Source: Treponema sp. (GTDB lineage Bacteria; Spirochaetota; Spirochaetia; Treponematales; Breznakiellaceae). From it: a DNA stretch of 9,153 nucleotides. Below, in pieces: positions 6,681 through 9,153 of the stretch. Where the stretch lies: positions 1 to 9,153 of the forward strand of contig JAISEB010000025.1 in NCBI GenBank assembly GCA_031264395.1, in the 5' to 3' direction. Under the pieces are notes generated by a model. That model worked only from the letters and a program-made list of their open reading frames with translations, made no database searches and was not told where the DNA came from. The position numbers and the translations under genes were made by a program. The number at the start of each line of letters is the position of its first letter. The first letter of the stretch is position 1.

Positions 6681-8066
6681 TCATCCTCCTTCCGGGACGA
6701 AATCCACGCCGCGGCCGTCTCCGCCCCCGGCGGCCGCCGCCAGATCCCCGCGGGCTATGTCAAGCGCCGCGGCAAGATCGAGCGTCATGATCTTGTAGGA
6801 AAGCTCGCTTTCAAGAAGCTGCTGCTGCCTGAGCGCAAGGCTGTTTCTGGATTCCTCCAGCGCCAGCGACGCCACGGTTCCCCCCCGGAACCCCTGCTCG
6901 TTAAGCTCATAGGTGCGCCGGGCCATGTCCACGCTGAGGCGGGCTATCTCCACGCTGGTCCACGAATTGACAAGGGCCGACGCAAGGGATCTGATCCGCG
7001 CCGCGGCCGCCTGTTCGGTGTTTTTAAGATCGATGCGGGCCTTTTCAAGTTCCGCCCCGGCCGACCGTATCTGCTGAAAAGCGGCGGAACCGGGTATCCA
7101 GGAATCTACGGGAATGCTGACGGAAACGCTTCCGGAAAGCCTGTCGGCGGCAGGATCAATATGGGAAAGGTTCCACCGGCCCTGAAGGCTTACCGACGGC
7201 GCGCGCCTTTCAAGGGCGATCCGTTTTTCCGCGTGCTCAAGACTTTCAATATGTTTCCGCTGCTGAACAATATCGGGCCTGCCGGAAAGGTATTGCCGTA
7301 TCAGCGCGTCGCCGTCGGCATTCACCGGGCGGATGTCCATCTCCCCGGCAAATTCGACGCCTGTATCCTGAGGCAGTCCCAAAAGTACCAGAAATTCGCC
7401 GAGCCTGTCCGTATAGGAAGTCCGGGCGGTGCTGAGGTTATAGCGCGCCGTTTCGGCGCCGAGCCTGCTCTGGAGAAAGGCAAGCTCCCCCTTGGCGCCG
7501 TTCCTGAAGGCCACGCTGTCCTGTTCAAGCTGCTTTTCCGCAAGCTCCAGATGATTTTGAAGGTTGGAAAGATTCGCCTGTTCGGCGATGAGGGTGTAAA
7601 AACTTTTGGCGATTTCTATATCAAGCAGACGCCTGGCGTCTTCATATTCAAGCATCCTCAGTTCATAGGCAAGAACGGTCATCTTCATGGCCCGGGAAAT
7701 ACCGGCGTTAAGGGCCAAACTCACCCCCGCCGACAACTCATAACTGTGCTTTCCTGAATCGGATGAAAGAAGCCCCCTGTCATACGACGCGCCGCCCCCC
7801 GCGCTGATCCCCGGAAAAATAAAGGACCACAGCCGCCCGGCGGAATACTCCGCCGTTGAAAGATCGATGAGCCTCTTCTTCAGATCAAGGCTCTGATCCA
7901 GCGCGCGCTCGACGGCGTCTTCCAGCGTAAGCACAAGCGGGCCTTGACCGGCGGCCCCTTCCCCGGATAAAACCGCCTCCGAAAAAGGCGCGGCGGACAG
8001 AACCGGGACCGGAAGCCTTAAAAACAAAAAAAAGACGGGCAGCAGCGCGGCCGGTTTTATACCCAC
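6681..8066 (-). CDS. TolC-family outer membrane efflux channel (BesC-like)
   Basis: This is the outer-membrane and periplasmic exit duct of the tripartite pump. I place the start at GTG 8066, giving 461 residues, because GGAGGA lies 3 nt upstream and the product then opens with a compact signal peptide (MGIKPAALLPVFFLFL and onward, cleavage likely near LSAA-P). A longer in-frame GTG at 8108 would add 14 residues, has no good ribosome site and lies inside the upstream dyad, so it is less likely. After maturation the protein shows LTLEDAVERAL, the typical OMF opening, then two repeats of long alternating helices rich in Ala, Glu, Leu and Arg (for example the IAKSFYTLIAEQ and LEQDSVAFRNGAKGEL regions, and in the second half the FRGGTVASLALEES region). 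Each half carries a short beta-strand stretch that would join the barrel (about residues 90-120 and 290-320). The repeated F-R-N/G-G pattern marks the two-fold OEP repeat. The C-terminus is Ala/Gly-rich. The stop is 3 nt before the adaptor start. Confidence 0.93.
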   Translation of the reverse strand: MGIKPAALLPVFFLFLRLPVPVLSAAPFSEAVLSGEGAAGQGPLVLTLEDAVERALDQSLDLKKRLIDLSTAEYSAGRLWSFIFPGISAGGGASYDRGLLSSDSGKHSYELSAGVSLALNAGISRAMKMTVLAYELRMLEYEDARRLLDIEIAKSFYTLIAEQANLSNLQNHLELAEKQLEQDSVAFRNGAKGELAFLQSRLGAETARYNLSTARTSYTDRLGEFLVLLGLPQDTGVEFAGEMDIRPVNADGDALIRQYLSGRPDIVQQRKHIESLEHAEKRIALERRAPSVSLQGRWNLSHIDPAADRLSGSVSVSIPVDSWIPGSAAFQQIRSAGAELEKARIDLKNTEQAAAARIRSLASALVNSWTSVEIARLSVDMARRTYELNEQGFRGGTVASLALEESRNSLALRQQQLLESELSYKIMTLDLAAALDIARGDLAAAAGGGDGRGVDFVPEGG

Positions 8067-8106
8067 GTCTCCTCCGGTTTTTATACTGAAATTACGCGGC
8101 AGCTTC

Positions 8107-8137
8107 ACTTATTGAACAATTCCGCCGTTCAACAAGT
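8107..8137. promoter_or_regulatory. 31-bp dyad, candidate repressor operator of the efflux operon
   Basis: The arms ACTTATTGAAC (8107-8117) and GTTCAACAAGT (8127-8137) are complementary at 10 of 11 positions, with a 9-bp spacer. It lies just downstream of the -10-like box at 8143-8148, so it would cover the transcription start and early leader. That is a typical place for a TetR- or MarR-type repressor to act on a drug-efflux operon. No regulator gene lies in the window. It could instead form an RNA hairpin in the leader, but no T-run follows it. Confidence 0.5.
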
Positions 8138-8142
8138 TTCAT

Positions 8143-8171
8143 ATTATATAAGAAAATAAAAAAAGCCTCCA
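8143..8171 (-). promoter_or_regulatory. Candidate promoter for the efflux operon
   Basis: On the minus strand a perfect TATAAT occupies 8148-8143 in a 68-bp AT-rich gap before the channel gene. At 17-bp spacing the -35 hexamer is TGGAGG, a poor match. The spacer is T-rich. Expression may also come from the upstream genes, because no strong terminator separates them. Confidence 0.4.
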
Positions 8172-8176
8172 CAGTC

Positions 8177-8986
8177 CTACAGATCCAGCATTCCCTGTGC
8201 CGCGTCTTTTTCCGGCTCCCCGCCTTCGGAAGCGTCAAATTCGGTAAGGTATTTCCGGTAACGGACAGGCAGGAACCGTTTCTGAAGGTCCGCGTTGTTC
8301 CAGCTCTCATTATTGATCGAACGGTGGTAAAGCCGCCAGAGATCGGCGCAGGGATCGGGGAAAAGTCTTCCCGTCCATTCGCCGGCGGCGGCGCAACGCG
8401 GCCGGCCGTCTTCACATACAAGAACGACGCCGCGCCTTTCGTCAATAACGGCCCAGCTTTCCCCGCCGAAACGGAGAGCGAAGTGTCCGGCAAGCCCGGG
8501 AAGCACATAATGATCCGGCGCGCATCGGGCCGCGTACACCGCGCCCCCGCAAAGGGCGCCGTTTTCCCGGCCGGGTGAAACAGGGGCAAAGCGGAGAAGC
8601 CCCATGAGGCGGTCCGTTTCGCGCGCGGTTTTCAGGGAGACTTCAAGAACGGCCCGCACGCCGGGATCGCCCCAGTCACGGGAAGCATGTCCGGGCACAA
8701 GGGCCTTTACGCCGAAGCGTATCATGCCGGCCTCGACAGGCCGTTCGCTCATCCAGGCGGATACAAAATCACCATAGGCTTCGGGCGACGCGCCGTACAG
8801 ATCCCGCGCCGCGCCCGCAAGTGCAAGGGGGTCCGGCAAAAGGCCGTATTCAAACGCCCCTTTCAGGCGGAGACGCCGGAATTCCCGGACGCTGTTTTCC
8901 GTTTCCGTTTCGGAAGCCCCCCGCAAAGCGCCGTCCAGAATGTCGAAAAGAGCCGCAAGGGAGCGGTCAAAGGGGGGCTTTTTCAT
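8177..8986 (-). CDS. TIGR03915/DUF4130-family putative DNA repair protein
   Basis: The 269-residue protein matches the family that accompanies the TIGR03916 radical SAM protein and in some genomes is fused to or next to a uracil-DNA glycosylase-like domain. The function is not established; a DNA repair or modification role is inferred from those partners. The diagnostic C-terminal half (DUF4130) shows APDHYVLPGLAGHFALRF (about 155-172), ESWAVIDERRGVVL (175-188), DLWRLYHRSINNESWNN (about 217-233) and LQKRFLPVRYRKYLTEF (235-251). These match the family's usual order of a conserved HY-LP, a W-I-DERRG, a W-YF/H-R-I and a final MP-RYW/RKYL-like block. The N-terminal half (1 to about 80) is an Ala/Leu/Glu-rich helical segment. 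There is no UDG domain: the protein ends 18 residues after the last block. The ATG lies 2 nt after the radical SAM stop with little Shine-Dalgarno signal, so translational coupling is likely. Confidence 0.85.
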   Translation of the reverse strand: MKKPPFDRSLAALFDILDGALRGASETETENSVREFRRLRLKGAFEYGLLPDPLALAGAARDLYGASPEAYGDFVSAWMSERPVEAGMIRFGVKALVPGHASRDWGDPGVRAVLEVSLKTARETDRLMGLLRFAPVSPGRENGALCGGAVYAARCAPDHYVLPGLAGHFALRFGGESWAVIDERRGVVLVCEDGRPRCAAAGEWTGRLFPDPCADLWRLYHRSINNESWNNADLQKRFLPVRYRKYLTEFDASEGGEPEKDAAQGMLDL

Positions 8987-8988
8987 GG

Positions 8989-9153
8989 TTAAAACTCAAA
9001 AAGCGGCAGCTGTAAACCGTCTTCATCATCGGAAAGCACACGGCGGAGCCGCCTGGGATCTTCCGGCCTGTCGATGAAGGTTCCCCCGCAGGTAATAAAA
9101 TAACGGGCCCTTTTAAGAACGGCGCCCATGCGCCTGAGACTGTCAAAGGTAAG
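8989..9153 (-). CDS. C-terminus of TIGR03916-type radical SAM DNA modification/repair protein, partial
   Basis: Fifty-four codons and a TAA stop (8989-8991) are visible; the gene continues past the right edge. The readable end contains LRRMGAVLKRARYFITCGG, followed by an Arg/Asp-rich stretch and a terminal LQLPLFEF. The L-K-R-A-R-Y-F-I-T-x-G-G block is what I recall as the conserved C-terminal signature of the radical SAM protein paired with the DUF4130 family, and the downstream neighbour is exactly that partner. The radical SAM CxxxCxxC cluster site would be far upstream and cannot be checked. The two genes are 2 nt apart and presumably co-transcribed. Confidence 0.8.
   Translation of the reverse strand, partial: LTFDSLRRMGAVLKRARYFITCGGTFIDRPEDPRRLRRVLSDDEDGLQLPLFEF

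Noticed and set aside
6153..7757. 534-codon plus-strand open frame opposite the channel and adaptor genes.
   Set aside because: Its length comes from high GC content. Both minus-strand genes beneath it are strongly supported, and its Arg/Gly/His-rich product has no recognisable family.
8150..8200. Possible terminator after the DUF4130 gene, from the minus-strand T-run at about 8164-8155.
   Set aside because: The only pairing I found before the T-run is a 5-bp CACAG/CTGTG stem with a long loop inside the coding end. That is too weak to call; the T-run may simply be promoter-upstream sequence.

Overview
The window looks like a chromosomal segment of a moderately GC-rich, double-membraned bacterium. 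The best guess is a spirochaete of the Treponema group. This rests mainly on the efflux operon: an outer-membrane channel, an adaptor without an alpha-helical hairpin and an RND pump, in the same gene order as the Borrelia BesC-BesA-BesB system. The guess comes from protein character only, so the lineage is tentative. Six genes are complete or nearly so and two are cut by the window edges.

Left part (1 to about 1440, plus strand, AT-richer): the tail of a restriction-modification module. A DUF4928-type putative restriction endonuclease, cut at its 5' side, is followed 2 nt later by a Vsr mismatch endonuclease. A hairpin terminator follows, then about 170 bp of very AT-rich non-coding DNA. A cytosine-5 methyltransferase is expected just upstream, outside the window, because Vsr repairs T:G mismatches left by 5-methylcytosine deamination. 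The base composition contrasts sharply with the rest, which suggests an acquired island. Its right edge (about 1417-1491) carries a GC-rich hairpin and a weak resemblance to an integron attC site.

Middle (1515-8066, minus strand, GC-rich): a compact efflux operon, read right to left. It holds a TolC-type outer membrane factor (6681-8066), a periplasmic adaptor (5739-6677) and an RND inner-membrane pump (2542-5742). A Gfo/Idh/MocA-type oxidoreductase (1515-2525) lies immediately downstream. Junctions are +3 nt, a 4-nt ATGA overlap and about +16 nt. The three transport proteins together would form a tripartite exporter across both membranes. The pump ends in a charged tail encoded by four 18-bp tandem repeats. 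The oxidoreductase reading frame is open back through those repeats but has no ordinary start codon that would retain its first Rossmann strand. A -10-like box and a 31-bp dyad precede the operon and suggest local repression.

Right part (8177-9153, minus strand): the 3' end of a radical SAM protein of the TIGR03916 type, followed 2 nt later by its usual partner, a TIGR03915/DUF4130 protein. This is a conserved but biochemically undefined pair thought to act in DNA repair or modification.
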